Shown in pieces: positions 39,135-45,963 of a stretch of DNA of 47,810 bases. The notes under the pieces are model-generated. The model was not told the DNA's origin. It worked only from the letters and a program-made list of their open reading frames with translations, and made no database searches. Positions within the stretch are counted from its first letter, which is position 1, and every line of letters begins with the position of its first letter. Origin of the DNA: Nocardioides pocheonensis. Lineage in GTDB: Bacteria; Actinomycetota; Actinomycetes; Propionibacteriales; Nocardioidaceae. The position numbers and the translations under genes were made by a program. The stretch is from positions 1 through 47,810 of the forward strand of contig NZ_RJSF01000044.1 of the NCBI RefSeq assembly GCF_003725535.1. The letters run 5' to 3'.

Positions 39135-39166
39135 CGAGGCCCGGACCGTGGACGGTCCGGGCCTCG
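39135..39166. terminator. Strong bidirectional hairpin between RTX-like gene and tRNA
   Basis: Perfect 15-bp stem (39135-39149 and 39152-39166) with a two-base tip. It lies 74 bp after the RTX-like stop and 22 bp past the 3' end of the minus-strand tRNA, so it can end both transcripts. Confidence 0.7.
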
Positions 39167-39187
39167 GCGACGTCCTGCGACATCACG

Positions 39188-39277
39188 TGGCGGTGGCGGT
39201 GGGATTTGAACCCACGGTGGGCTTGCACCCACACACGCTTTCGAGGCGTGCTCCTTAGGCCGCTCGGACACGCCACC
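39188..39277 (-). tRNA. tRNA-Ser(CGA)
   Basis: 90 nt including an encoded CCA. Acceptor arms GGTGGCG and CGCCACC pair fully, the anticodon stem is CACGC/GCGTG with loop CTCGAAA (anticodon CGA, reading UCG), the T loop is TTCAAAT with stem GTGGG/CCCAC, and the long variable arm (TGTGGGTGCAAGCCCACC) is typical of serine tRNAs. It is a single-gene unit. Confidence 0.95.
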
Positions 39278-39343
39278 GCCGACGAGGGTACCGGAGGCGG
39301 CGCGCGGGGCAGAAATCGGCCACGCCACCGGCTTCAGGGCGCG

Positions 39344-39362
39344 TGCAACGTGGTTGCAACGT
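39344..39362 (+). promoter_or_regulatory. GCAACGT direct-repeat operator before the GAF regulator
   Basis: TGCAACGT at 39344-39351 and again at 39355-39362, 11 bp apart, with the inverted GTTGC at 39361-39365 completing a GCAACGTTGC palindrome. The same pair with the same spacing precedes the aldehyde dehydrogenase gene at 40948-40966. This points to one regulator acting on both, most simply the GAF protein itself. Confidence 0.6.
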
Positions 39363-39413
39363 TGCCACAAGGACCCTCGGTCAACGGACCTTCGACCTCT
39401 GGTTTGCAACCCC

Positions 39414-40646
39414 ATGACCCTGTCTACTGACTTCATGACACGCGGTGGCGACAACGCCTCGATGCGCGCGGAGGTGGCCGACTCCTGGCACCTGTCCGCC
39501 GCTGCCGGCGTGTCCGCGGAGGACGTCGAGGCGCCGATCACCCTGTCCGAGGACGCCCTGCACGGCTACCGCTCGGCCCACCCGCTGGCCCGGGTGTTCC
39601 CCCTCCTCGACGACGTGCTCGGCCAGGCGGCCCGAGACTGCGACGCGATCATGGCGGTCTCCGACGCCGAGGGTCAGCTGCTCTGGGTGTGCGGTACTCC
39701 GGCGACGCTGCGGCGCGCCGAGAAGATCGGGTTCGTCGAGGGCAGCAACTGGGACGAGCGCCTGGCCGGCACGAACGCCCCCGGCCTCGCCCTGCGCCTG
39801 GACCAGCCGACACAGGTACGCCGGGCCGAGCACTTCCGGCACTCCGTCCAGCAGTGGAGCTGTGCGGCCACCCCGATCCACGACCCCGGGTCGACCAGCC
39901 TCCTGGGCGTCCTCGACATCACCGGCAACGACGACATCGCCGTACCGCAGACGCTCGCGATGGTGCGCGCCGCCGCGCGGATGGCCGAGTCCGAGCTGGC
40001 CCGCGAGAAGCTCTCCCGCAACGAGCCCGCGGAGACCACGCCCGGCTCGCTCCACCTCGTGATCGAGTCGCTCGGCCGCAACGACTCGCTGCTCTCGATC
40101 AGCGACGGCCGCGGCCGTCACCACCAGCTCCGGCTCTCCCCCCGGCACAGCGAGATCCTGCTGCTGCTGGCGTCCGCCCCGCGCGGGCTCTCCGGCGACG
40201 AGCTGGCGGTGCTCGTCTACGAGGACGACGGCGCCTCCTCGACGCTGCGGGCCGAGCTCAACCGGCTGCGCAGCCTGCTCGGCGACGACGTGCTGGCCTC
40301 GCGGCCCTACCGGCTCTGCGGGTCGATCACCGGCGACTGGCTGGCCCTCGAGGCCCAGCTCGCGGCCGGCGACCTGCGTACGGCGATGCGCGGTTACCGC
40401 GGCCCGATCCTGCCGCGCTCGACCGCCCCGGGCGTCGTACGCCTGCGGGAGCAGCTGCACATGAGCCTGCGCGAGGCGGTCCGTCGCAGCCGCCAGGCCG
40501 ACCTCATGTCGACCTGGACCCGCTCGAGCTGGGGAGCCGACGACTACGACATGTGGCTCGCCCAGCGCGACGCACTCGGCGCCTCCTCCCCCATGCTCGC
40601 CCTGGTCGACGGCCAGCTCGCCCGCCTCGACCACGACCTCGCCTGA
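39414..40646 (+). CDS. GAF-domain transcriptional regulator of the aldehyde dehydrogenase locus
   Basis: 410 residues. An N-terminal segment (AEVADSWHLSAAAGVSAEDVEAPITL) like that of AcoR-type activators leads into a GAF sensor (about 75-195: CDAIMAVSDAEGQLLWVCGT, WDERLAGTNAPGLAL, CAATPIHDPGSTSLLGVLDIT). The C-terminus is a winged-helix region (LRLSPRHSEILLLLASAPRGLSGDELAVLVYEDDGASSTLRAELNRLRSLLG), not the AAA/Fis end of AcoR. It probably binds a small ligand and controls the aldehyde dehydrogenase gene downstream; both share a GCAAC repeat upstream. Start is uncertain: ATG at 39414, 39435 or 39462, none with a clear ribosome binding site. Confidence 0.78.
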   Translation: MTLSTDFMTRGGDNASMRAEVADSWHLSAAAGVSAEDVEAPITLSEDALHGYRSAHPLARVFPLLDDVLGQAARDCDAIMAVSDAEGQLLWVCGTPATLRRAEKIGFVEGSNWDERLAGTNAPGLALRLDQPTQVRRAEHFRHSVQQWSCAATPIHDPGSTSLLGVLDITGNDDIAVPQTLAMVRAAARMAESELAREKLSRNEPAETTPGSLHLVIESLGRNDSLLSISDGRGRHHQLRLSPRHSEILLLLASAPRGLSGDELAVLVYEDDGASSTLRAELNRLRSLLGDDVLASRPYRLCGSITGDWLALEAQLAAGDLRTAMRGYRGPILPRSTAPGVVRLREQLHMSLREAVRRSRQADLMSTWTRSSWGADDYDMWLAQRDALGASSPMLALVDGQLARLDHDLA

Positions 40647-40662
40647 GCGCTGCAATCCAGCG

Positions 40663-40940
40663 CTGCGCCGCCGGGTTCGTCTGGACTGACGAGCAAAGCG
40701 AGCGCAGCGAGCCAGCGAGGAGGGAAGACGAACCCCAGGAGGCGGCGCAGCACGCCCGAGCGAAGCGAGGGCCAACAGCACTGCGCCGCCGGGTTCGTCT
40801 GGACTGACGAACGTCGGCGAGCGCCAGCGAGCCGCGTGAGGAGGGAAGACGAACCCCAGGAGGCGGCGCAGCACGCCCGAGCGAAGTGAGGGCCAACAGC
40901 CTGGAGGGCGGCGCAGCACGCCCGAGCGAAGCGAGGGCAA
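40663..40940. repeat. Tandem 118-120 bp hairpin-forming repeats (2.3 copies)
   Basis: Unit 1 is 40663-40780, unit 2 is 40781-40900, and 40901-40940 repeats the last third. Each full unit starts CTGCGCCGCCGGGTTCGTCT and later carries the inverted counterpart AGACGAACCCC followed by GGCGGCGCAG, so it can fold on itself; each ends in a CGAGCGAAGCGAGGGC segment. The middle of the units differs most. It fills most of the 372-bp gap between the regulator and the aldehyde dehydrogenase gene. I see no gene in it. Confidence 0.85.
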
Positions 40941-40947
40941 TTCAGCC

Positions 40948-40966
40948 CGCAACGTCGATGCAACCT
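40948..40966 (+). promoter_or_regulatory. GCAACNT direct-repeat operator before the aldehyde dehydrogenase gene
   Basis: CGCAACGT at 40948-40955 and TGCAACCT at 40959-40966, 11 bp apart, the same pattern as at 39344-39362. It covers the expected -35 position relative to a TACGGT -10 box at 40976-40981. Confidence 0.6.
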
Positions 40967-40980
40967 CGCGCTTCCTACGG

Positions 40981-40996
40981 TGTGAGCCCGATCACA
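40981..40996. promoter_or_regulatory. CRP/GlxR-type binding site
   Basis: TGTGA-GCCCGA-TCACA, a perfect match to the CRP family consensus, extended by GG and CC to 40979-40998. It starts at the last base of the TACGGT box, so it would cover the transcription start, a position typical of repression. The cognate regulator gene is not in the window. Confidence 0.7.
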
Positions 40997-41018
40997 CCAG
41001 ACCCTTGGGAGTACCGAC

Positions 41019-42542
41019 ATGGCCCTCTACTCACCCCCCGGTTCCGCCGACTCACTCGTGAGCGTGAAGTCCCGCTACGACCACTTCATCGGTGGCGAGT
41101 GGGTCCCGCCCGTCAAGGGCGAGTACTTCGAGAACATCTCGCCCGTGAACGGCAAGCCCTTCACCGAGATCGCCCGCGGCACCGAGGGCGACATCGAGGC
41201 CGCGCTCGACGCAGCCCACGCCGCGTTCCCCGCCTGGGCGCGCACCTCGACCACGGAGCGGTCGAACATCCTGCTCAAGATCGCCGACCGGCTCGAGGAG
41301 AACCTCGAGGCGCTGGCGGTCGCAGAGACCTGGGACAACGGCAAGCCGATCCGCGAGACCAAGGCCGCCGACCTGCCGCTGGCCGTGGACCACTTCCGCT
41401 ACTTCGCCGGCGCCCTGCGTGCCCAGGAGGGCAGCATCGCCGAAATCGACCACGACACGATGGCCTACCACTTCCACGAGCCGCTGGGCGTGGTCGGGCA
41501 GATCATCCCGTGGAACTTCCCGATCCTGATGGCGGTCTGGAAGCTCGCCCCAGCGATCGCGGCCGGTAACTGTGTCGTGCTCAAGCCGGCGGAGCAGACG
41601 CCGTGGTCGATCCTCAAGGTCGTCGAGCTGATCGGTGACCTGCTGCCGGGCGGCGTGCTGAACATCGTCAACGGCTTCGGTGTCGAGGCCGGCAAGCCGC
41701 TGGCCTCGAGCCCCCGGGTCGCGAAGGTCGCCTTCACCGGCGAGACCACGACGGGCCGGCTGATCATGCAGTACGCCAGCCAGAACATCATCCCGGTGAC
41801 GCTGGAGCTGGGCGGCAAGTCGCCGAACATCTTCTTCGACAGCGTCGCCTCCGAGCGCGACTCCTTCTACGACAAGGCCCTCGAGGGCTTCACGCTGTTC
41901 GCGCTGAACCAGGGCGAGGTCTGCACCTGCCCGTCGCGGGCACTGGTGCAGGAGTCGATCTACTCCGACTTCGTCGGCGACGTGCTCGACCGGGTCGGCA
42001 AGATCATCCAGGGCAACCCCCTCGACGACGCCACGATGCTCGGCGCCCAGGCGTCCAACGACCAGCTCGAGAAGATCCTGAGCTACATCCAGATCGGCAA
42101 GGACGAGGGTGCCAAGCTGCTCACCGGCGGCGAGCGCAACGTGCTCGGCGGCGACCTCGCCGAGGGCTACTACGTGGCCCCGACCGTCTTCGAGGGCAAC
42201 AACTCGATGCGGATCTTCCAGGAGGAGATCTTCGGCCCCGTGGTCTCGCTGACCTCGTTCCACGACGAGGCGGACGCGGTGAAGATCGCCAACGACACCC
42301 TGTACGGCCTCGGCGCCGGCGTGTGGTCGCGCGACGGGTCGCAGGCCTTCCGCGTCGGCCGCGAGATCCAGGCCGGCCGGGTCTGGACGAACTCCTACCA
42401 CGCCTACCCGGCGCACGCGGCCTTCGGCGGCTACAAGCAGTCCGGGATCGGCCGCGAGACCCACAAGATGATGCTCGAGCACTACCAGCAGACCAAGAAC
42501 CTGCTGGTGTCCTACTCGCCGGACGCGCTCGGCTTCTTCTGA
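41019..42542 (+). CDS. exaC: NAD-dependent acetaldehyde/aldehyde dehydrogenase (ExaC type)
   Basis: 507 residues, the usual length. It oxidises acetaldehyde or similar aldehydes to the acid with NAD. Conserved elements are the cofactor site [45 protein letters not shown], the general base glutamate in LELGGKSPN, and the nucleophilic cysteine in [13 protein letters not shown] (about 302). [24 protein letters not shown] is the C-terminal hallmark of the ExaC/AldB group. TTGGGAG before ATG 41019 is the ribosome binding site. It is followed closely by a DUF779 gene, a common partner, and is preceded by GCAAC repeats and a CRP-type site, so it is likely under carbon-source control. Confidence 0.93.
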   Translation: MALYSPPGSADSLVSVKSRYDHFIGGEWVPPVKGEYFENISPVNGKPFTEIARGTEGDIEAALDAAHAAFPAWARTSTTERSNILLKIADRLEENLEALAVAETWDNGKPIRETKAADLPLAVDHFRYFAGALRAQEGSIAEIDHDTMAYHFHEPLGVVGQIIPWNFPILMAVWKLAPAIAAGNCVVLKPAEQTPWSILKVVELIGDLLPGGVLNIVNGFGVEAGKPLASSPRVAKVAFTGETTTGRLIMQYASQNIIPVTLELGGKSPNIFFDSVASERDSFYDKALEGFTLFALNQGEVCTCPSRALVQESIYSDFVGDVLDRVGKIIQGNPLDDATMLGAQASNDQLEKILSYIQIGKDEGAKLLTGGERNVLGGDLAEGYYVAPTVFEGNNSMRIFQEEIFGPVVSLTSFHDEADAVKIANDTLYGLGAGVWSRDGSQAFRVGREIQAGRVWTNSYHAYPAHAAFGGYKQSGIGRETHKMMLEHYQQTKNLLVSYSPDALGFF

Positions 42543-42548
42543 GCCGAC

Positions 42549-42929
42549 ATGACCGACGACGTACGCCGGGTCGACGTCACCGGTGAGGCGGCGGAGCTCC
42601 TCCGCCGCCTCACCGAGGCGCACGGCCCGCTGATGTTCCACCAGTCCGGCGGCTGCTGCGACGGCAGTGCGCCGATGTGCTACCCCGACGGGGAGTTCCT
42701 CACCGGTGACGCCGACGTCCACCTCGGAGACCTCGACATCGGCCTGGAGCGGCCCGTACCGGTGTGGATGTCCCTCGCGCAGTTCGGCTACTGGTCGCAC
42801 ACCCACCTCACCATCGACGTGGTCGCGGGCCGGGGCGCGGGCTTCTCGCTCGAGGCGCCGCACGGCGTACGCTTCCTGATCCGCTCCCGGTTGTTCACCG
42901 ACGCGGAGGCCGAAGCCCTGTCACCATGA
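42549..42929 (+). CDS. DUF779 domain-containing protein
   Basis: 126 residues, one DUF779 domain. The paired-cysteine motif FHQSGGCCDGSAPMCY and the later FGYWSHTHLTIDV are characteristic, and the cysteines and histidines could hold a metal. It starts 6 bp after the aldehyde dehydrogenase stop. The family is repeatedly found next to acetaldehyde dehydrogenases, but its task is not known; a role in activity or maturation of that enzyme is inferred from the pairing. Confidence 0.88.
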   Translation: MTDDVRRVDVTGEAAELLRRLTEAHGPLMFHQSGGCCDGSAPMCYPDGEFLTGDADVHLGDLDIGLERPVPVWMSLAQFGYWSHTHLTIDVVAGRGAGFSLEAPHGVRFLIRSRLFTDAEAEALSP

Positions 42930-42932
42930 GGC

Positions 42933-43871
42933 ATGGCCGCGACCGCCGTTCTCGACTGGCTGCTGGACGGCGACGTGGCCGTGCAGTTCCAGGCGACCCG
43001 CGACCTGCTCCAGGGGGACGGAGACGCCCTGCAGGCGCGGATCGCCACCGAGGGTGACGGTGCCACGCTGCTCGCCGCGCACCATGCCGACGGGCACTGG
43101 GGCCGCGGCTTCTACCGGCCGAAGTGGACCTCGAGCCACTACACGCTCCTCGAGCTCCGCAACCTCGGGCTCGACCCCGCCAACGCCGTCGCCGGCGAGA
43201 CGGTGCGCCGGATCCTGCGCACGGAGAAGCGCGAGGACGGTGGGCTCGACCCGACCGTGACCGTCCGCGGCAGCGACGCGTGCGTGAACGGCATGGCGCT
43301 GAACTACGCGACGTACTTCGGCGCGCCGGAGGACGAGCTCGCCAGCCTGGTGGACTTCCTGCTCGCCGGAAGGGTGGCGGACGGCGGCTTCAACTGCCGC
43401 GCCAATCGCGTGCCGGTCCGGCACTCGTCGATGCACACGACGCTGTCCGTGGTCGAGGGGATCACCGGCTACGAGCGCGCCGGACACCGCTACCGCCTCG
43501 ACGAGCTCCTGGCTGCCCGTGAGTCGAGCGTGGAATTCCTGCTGCGGCACCGGCTCTTCCGCAGCGAGCACACGGGCGCCGTGATCCGGCCCGAGTTCGT
43601 GCGGCTGCACCACCCGACGCGGTGGTACTACGACCTGCTGCGCTGCCTCGACTCGCTCGCCGACGCCGGCGTCACGTACGACGACCGGATGTCCGACGCG
43701 ATCGACGTGCTGCTCAGCCGGCGGGCTCCCGACGGACGCTGGCCGGTCAACCGCGCCTACCCGGGCGAGACCCACCTGCCGAACCCGCTGCCCGGCACCC
43801 CGCACCGCTGGATCACCCTCTGCGCGCTGCGGGTGCTGGCGGCGTACGCGCCGGGCCGGGTGGACGGATAG
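42933..43871 (+). CDS. Prenyltransferase/squalene-oxidase-repeat (alpha-toroid) protein
   Basis: 312 residues of helical repeats of the terpenoid-cyclase/prenyltransferase toroid type, seen as repeated blocks HADGHWGRGFYRPKWTSSHYTLLELRNLG, REDGGLDPTVTVRGSDACVNGMALNY, VADGGFNCRANRVPVRHSSMHTTLSVVEG and APDGRWPVNRAYPG. It lacks a clear DxDD cyclase motif, so it is probably not a terpene cyclase; such short members are usually annotated only by fold. Its ATG lies 4 bp after the DUF779 stop, so it is the third gene of the aldehyde dehydrogenase operon. A long hairpin follows. Confidence 0.75.
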   Translation: MAATAVLDWLLDGDVAVQFQATRDLLQGDGDALQARIATEGDGATLLAAHHADGHWGRGFYRPKWTSSHYTLLELRNLGLDPANAVAGETVRRILRTEKREDGGLDPTVTVRGSDACVNGMALNYATYFGAPEDELASLVDFLLAGRVADGGFNCRANRVPVRHSSMHTTLSVVEGITGYERAGHRYRLDELLAARESSVEFLLRHRLFRSEHTGAVIRPEFVRLHHPTRWYYDLLRCLDSLADAGVTYDDRMSDAIDVLLSRRAPDGRWPVNRAYPGETHLPNPLPGTPHRWITLCALRVLAAYAPGRVDG

Positions 43872-43873
43872 GG

Positions 43874-43939
43874 GGATAGTCCGTGACGTTCGGACGCCGA
43901 ATTGTCCGGATCGAACCGTCCGAACGTGCCGGACTATCC
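43874..43939. terminator. Long hairpin between convergent genes, overlapping the tadA stop
   Basis: 22-bp arms (43874-43895 and 43918-43939) with two mismatches and a 22-nt loop that itself holds a TCCGGA palindrome. The right arm contains the TAG of tadA (43934-43936). It probably ends transcripts from both sides. Confidence 0.7.
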
Positions 43940-44407
43940 CGACCCGGCCTGCCGCTGCTGGGCGAAGAACGCGTCGAGCAGGGCGGCGGAGTCCTCGGCC
44001 AGGACGCCGGCGACGACCTCGGGGCGGTGGTTCAGCCGCCGGTCCCGTACGACGTCCCAGAGGCTGCCGACCGCACCGGCCTTCTCGTCGTACGCGCCGA
44101 ACACGACGCGGTCGACCCTGGCCAGCACGGCCGCGCCGGCACACATCGTGCAGGGCTCGAGGGTGACCACCAGGGTGCAGCCGGTCAGTCGCCACTGACC
44201 CAGGTGGTCGGCCGCCGCTCGCAGGGCGACCATCTCCGCGTGGCCGCTCGGGTCGCCGTCCCGCTCGCGCACGTTGACGCCCTCGCCGATGACCTGGCCG
44301 TCCGGGTCGAGCACGACGGCCCCGATCGGCACGTCACCGGTGCCGGGGGCCGTGGCGGCGAGGCCGAGGGCGCGACGCATCGGCGCCGTCCAGGGTGTCA
44401 GCGGCAC
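43934..44407 (-). CDS. tadA: tRNA adenosine(34) deaminase TadA
   Basis: 157 residues, a zinc deaminase that turns the wobble adenosine of tRNA-Arg(ACG) into inosine. The catalytic site is intact: HAE in SGHAEMVALRAA and PCxxC in TLEPCTMCAGAAV; VVFGAYDEKAGAVGSLWDVVRDRRLNHRPEV is the family's substrate loop. The GTG start at 44407 is one base after the stop of the preceding gene, which is the usual partner gene in actinobacteria, so the two are translated together. Its end lies in the shared hairpin with the convergent gene. Confidence 0.92.
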   Translation of the reverse strand: MPLTPWTAPMRRALGLAATAPGTGDVPIGAVVLDPDGQVIGEGVNVRERDGDPSGHAEMVALRAAADHLGQWRLTGCTLVVTLEPCTMCAGAAVLARVDRVVFGAYDEKAGAVGSLWDVVRDRRLNHRPEVVAGVLAEDSAALLDAFFAQQRQAGSG

Positions 44408-44408
44408 G

Positions 44409-44903
44409 TCAGTCGGCCAGGTCGACGAGCTCGTCGAACTTCTCGCCGAACCCGATCCCGCGAGCGATCTCGCTGAGCACCTCTTCGGGGTAGAGGTCGA
44501 AGTCGTCCAGCAGGGCACCCATGTCGGCGGCGCTGACCCCCATGTCCGCGACGATCCCGAGGTCCCCGGCAGGCGCCTGGTCGTCGTCGACGCCGACGTG
44601 CACGCCGAGGTGGACCACGGCCGAGCGGGCGAGGGTCCAGTCGGGCGCAGCGGTCGCGTCGGACAGCAGCACCCGGACCAGCGAGCCCTGCACGCGCACC
44701 AGGATCACGAAGTCCTCGTCGACCGAGATCATCGCGAGCGCGCCGCTCTCGCCCGGGTAGCGGCGCAGCTCGCGGGCGATCGTGTCGACGTCGTCGAGCG
44801 CGCGACTCGGCAGCCGGGCGACGTTCCAGTCGCCCTCGTCGCGGTAGGCGACGACCGCGAAGTCAACCGCGTTGACCTCGGCGTCGGTCATGTCCGTCAC
44901 CAC
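44409..44903 (-). CDS. tRNA adenosine deaminase-associated protein
   Basis: 164 residues, soluble and acidic. AVDFAVVAYRDEGDWNVARLP and LRRYPGESGALAMISVDEDFVILVRV match the actinobacterial family found directly before tadA; its biochemical role is unknown. The first GTG at 44903 has AGAGGG 7 to 12 nt upstream and is preferred; ATG 44891 is the alternative. An 8-bp hairpin in the leader (44913-44937) touches this ribosome binding site. Confidence 0.82.
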   Translation of the reverse strand: MVTDMTDAEVNAVDFAVVAYRDEGDWNVARLPSRALDDVDTIARELRRYPGESGALAMISVDEDFVILVRVQGSLVRVLLSDATAAPDWTLARSAVVHLGVHVGVDDDQAPAGDLGIVADMGVSAADMGALLDDFDLYPEEVLSEIARGIGFGEKFDELVDLAD

Positions 44904-44912
44904 GCACCACCC

Positions 44913-44937
44913 TCTGCCACAGCTTGATGGTGGCAGA
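44913..44937 (-). promoter_or_regulatory. Leader hairpin before the TadA-associated gene
   Basis: TCTGCCAC and GTGGCAGA, 8-bp arms with a 9-nt loop. Read on the minus strand its 3' arm side runs into the AGAGGG ribosome binding site, so folding could limit translation. It also lies upstream of upp on the other strand. Confidence 0.35.
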
Positions 44938-45007
44938 CCCGCGTCGCCCGACCAAGTGCCTTCCGGCCCCTGGTCGGCAGATCGCCCCCAGGCCCTAGCC
45001 TGTCCCC

Positions 45008-45649
45008 ATGCGTCTGCTCGTCGTCGACCACCCGCTCGTGTCCCACAAGCTCACCGCGCTGCGCGACGAGCGCACGGCGTCGCCGGAGTTCCGCCGGCTC
45101 ACCGAGGAGCTCGTGACCCTGCTGGCTTACGAGGCGACGCGCGACGTGCGGGTCGAGACCACGACCGTGCAGACGCCGGTCGCCGAGGCCGAGGGTGTCT
45201 CGCTGAGCCGGCCGCGGCCGCTGGTCGTCCCGATCCTGCGGGCCGGGCTCGGCATGCTCGAAGGGATGATGCGGCTGATGCCGACCGCCGAGGTCGGCTT
45301 CCTGGGCATGGTGCGCAACGAGGAGACGCTCGAGGCCTCGACGTACGCCGAGCGGCTGCCCTACGACCTGTCCGGGCGGCAGTGCTACGTGCTCGACCCG
45401 ATGCTCGCGACCGGCGGCACCCTGGCGTCGGCCCTGGGCTTCCTGACCAGCCGGGGAGCCGACCACATCACGGCGGTCTGCCTGCTCGCGGCTCCGGAGG
45501 GCGTGAAGAACCTCGAGGAGGGCGTCGCCGGCCTGGACATCCCGATCACCGTCGTGACCGCCGCGCTCGACGAGCGCCTGAACGAGAAGGGGTACATCGT
45601 GCCGGGCCTCGGCGACGCCGGCGACCGGCTCTACGGGCTGGCGCAGTAG
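45008..45649 (+). CDS. upp: Uracil phosphoribosyltransferase
   Basis: 213 residues. It joins uracil to PRPP to give UMP in pyrimidine salvage. The start [20 protein letters not shown], the segment [14 protein letters not shown], the PRPP loop [16 protein letters not shown] and the uracil-binding end [15 protein letters not shown] are all as expected. Length is normal. TAGCCT ends 6 nt before ATG 45008, so the message is probably leaderless. It converges with a 31-residue gene 10 bp beyond its stop. Confidence 0.95.
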   Translation: MRLLVVDHPLVSHKLTALRDERTASPEFRRLTEELVTLLAYEATRDVRVETTTVQTPVAEAEGVSLSRPRPLVVPILRAGLGMLEGMMRLMPTAEVGFLGMVRNEETLEASTYAERLPYDLSGRQCYVLDPMLATGGTLASALGFLTSRGADHITAVCLLAAPEGVKNLEEGVAGLDIPITVVTAALDERLNEKGYIVPGLGDAGDRLYGLAQ

Positions 45650-45659
45650 GACCGTCGGC

Positions 45660-45755
45660 TCAGCCGAGCGCATGCTCGTTCTCGAACACCTTCTGCACGG
45701 CGCGCTGCGAGGCGGCGCGGGTGCCACCCGGGAGCCGGTTGCGCCGGTCGGGCAT
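45660..45755 (-). CDS. 31-residue coupled microprotein
   Basis: ATG at 45755 overlaps the stop of the preceding gene by one base (TGATG), a strong coupling signal. It encodes a basic, then helical peptide beginning MPDRRNRLPGGTRAA and ending VQKVFENEHALG. Nearly every codon ends in G or C, like real genes here. Not recognised. Without the coupling it would be easy to overlook because of its length. Confidence 0.5.
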   Translation of the reverse strand: MPDRRNRLPGGTRAASQRAVQKVFENEHALG

Positions 45756-45928
45756 CAGTACGAGAAGACGGTGACCTGGCCGGTCGCCATCGCGAGCAGG
45801 ACCAGCACGACGAGCAGCATGAGGATGACGTACCCGCCCTCACGGTCGTGCCGGTCACGATCGGACTCCGGCGCGTAGTACCTCAACCCGTCGCCCGGTG
45901 CGATCCGGAAGTCGTCGGTGCGTGCCAT
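45755..45928 (-). CDS. Small single-pass membrane protein
   Basis: 57 residues. A charged N-terminus (DDFRIAPGDGLRYYAPESDRDRHDREGG) leads into one membrane helix (YVILMLLVVLVLLAMATGQVTVF) at the C-terminus. Not recognised. ATG 45928 is preceded by TACCGT 7 nt upstream (leaderless) and by GGAAG; GTG 45937 is possible. Its stop overlaps the start of the 31-residue gene. Confidence 0.65.
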   Translation of the reverse strand: MARTDDFRIAPGDGLRYYAPESDRDRHDREGGYVILMLLVVLVLLAMATGQVTVFSY

Positions 45929-45963
45929 GGCTTCCACGGTACGCCTCTGCGGCGCCGAGGGAG

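Noticed and set aside
40663-40940. The tandem repeat as a CRISPR array
   Set aside because: Units are 118-120 bp, nearly identical throughout and only 2.3 copies; no spacer pattern and no cas genes.
42933-43871. Terpene cyclase producing a hopanoid or similar
   Set aside because: Too short and lacks a DxDD or other cyclase motif; only the helical toroid repeats are visible.
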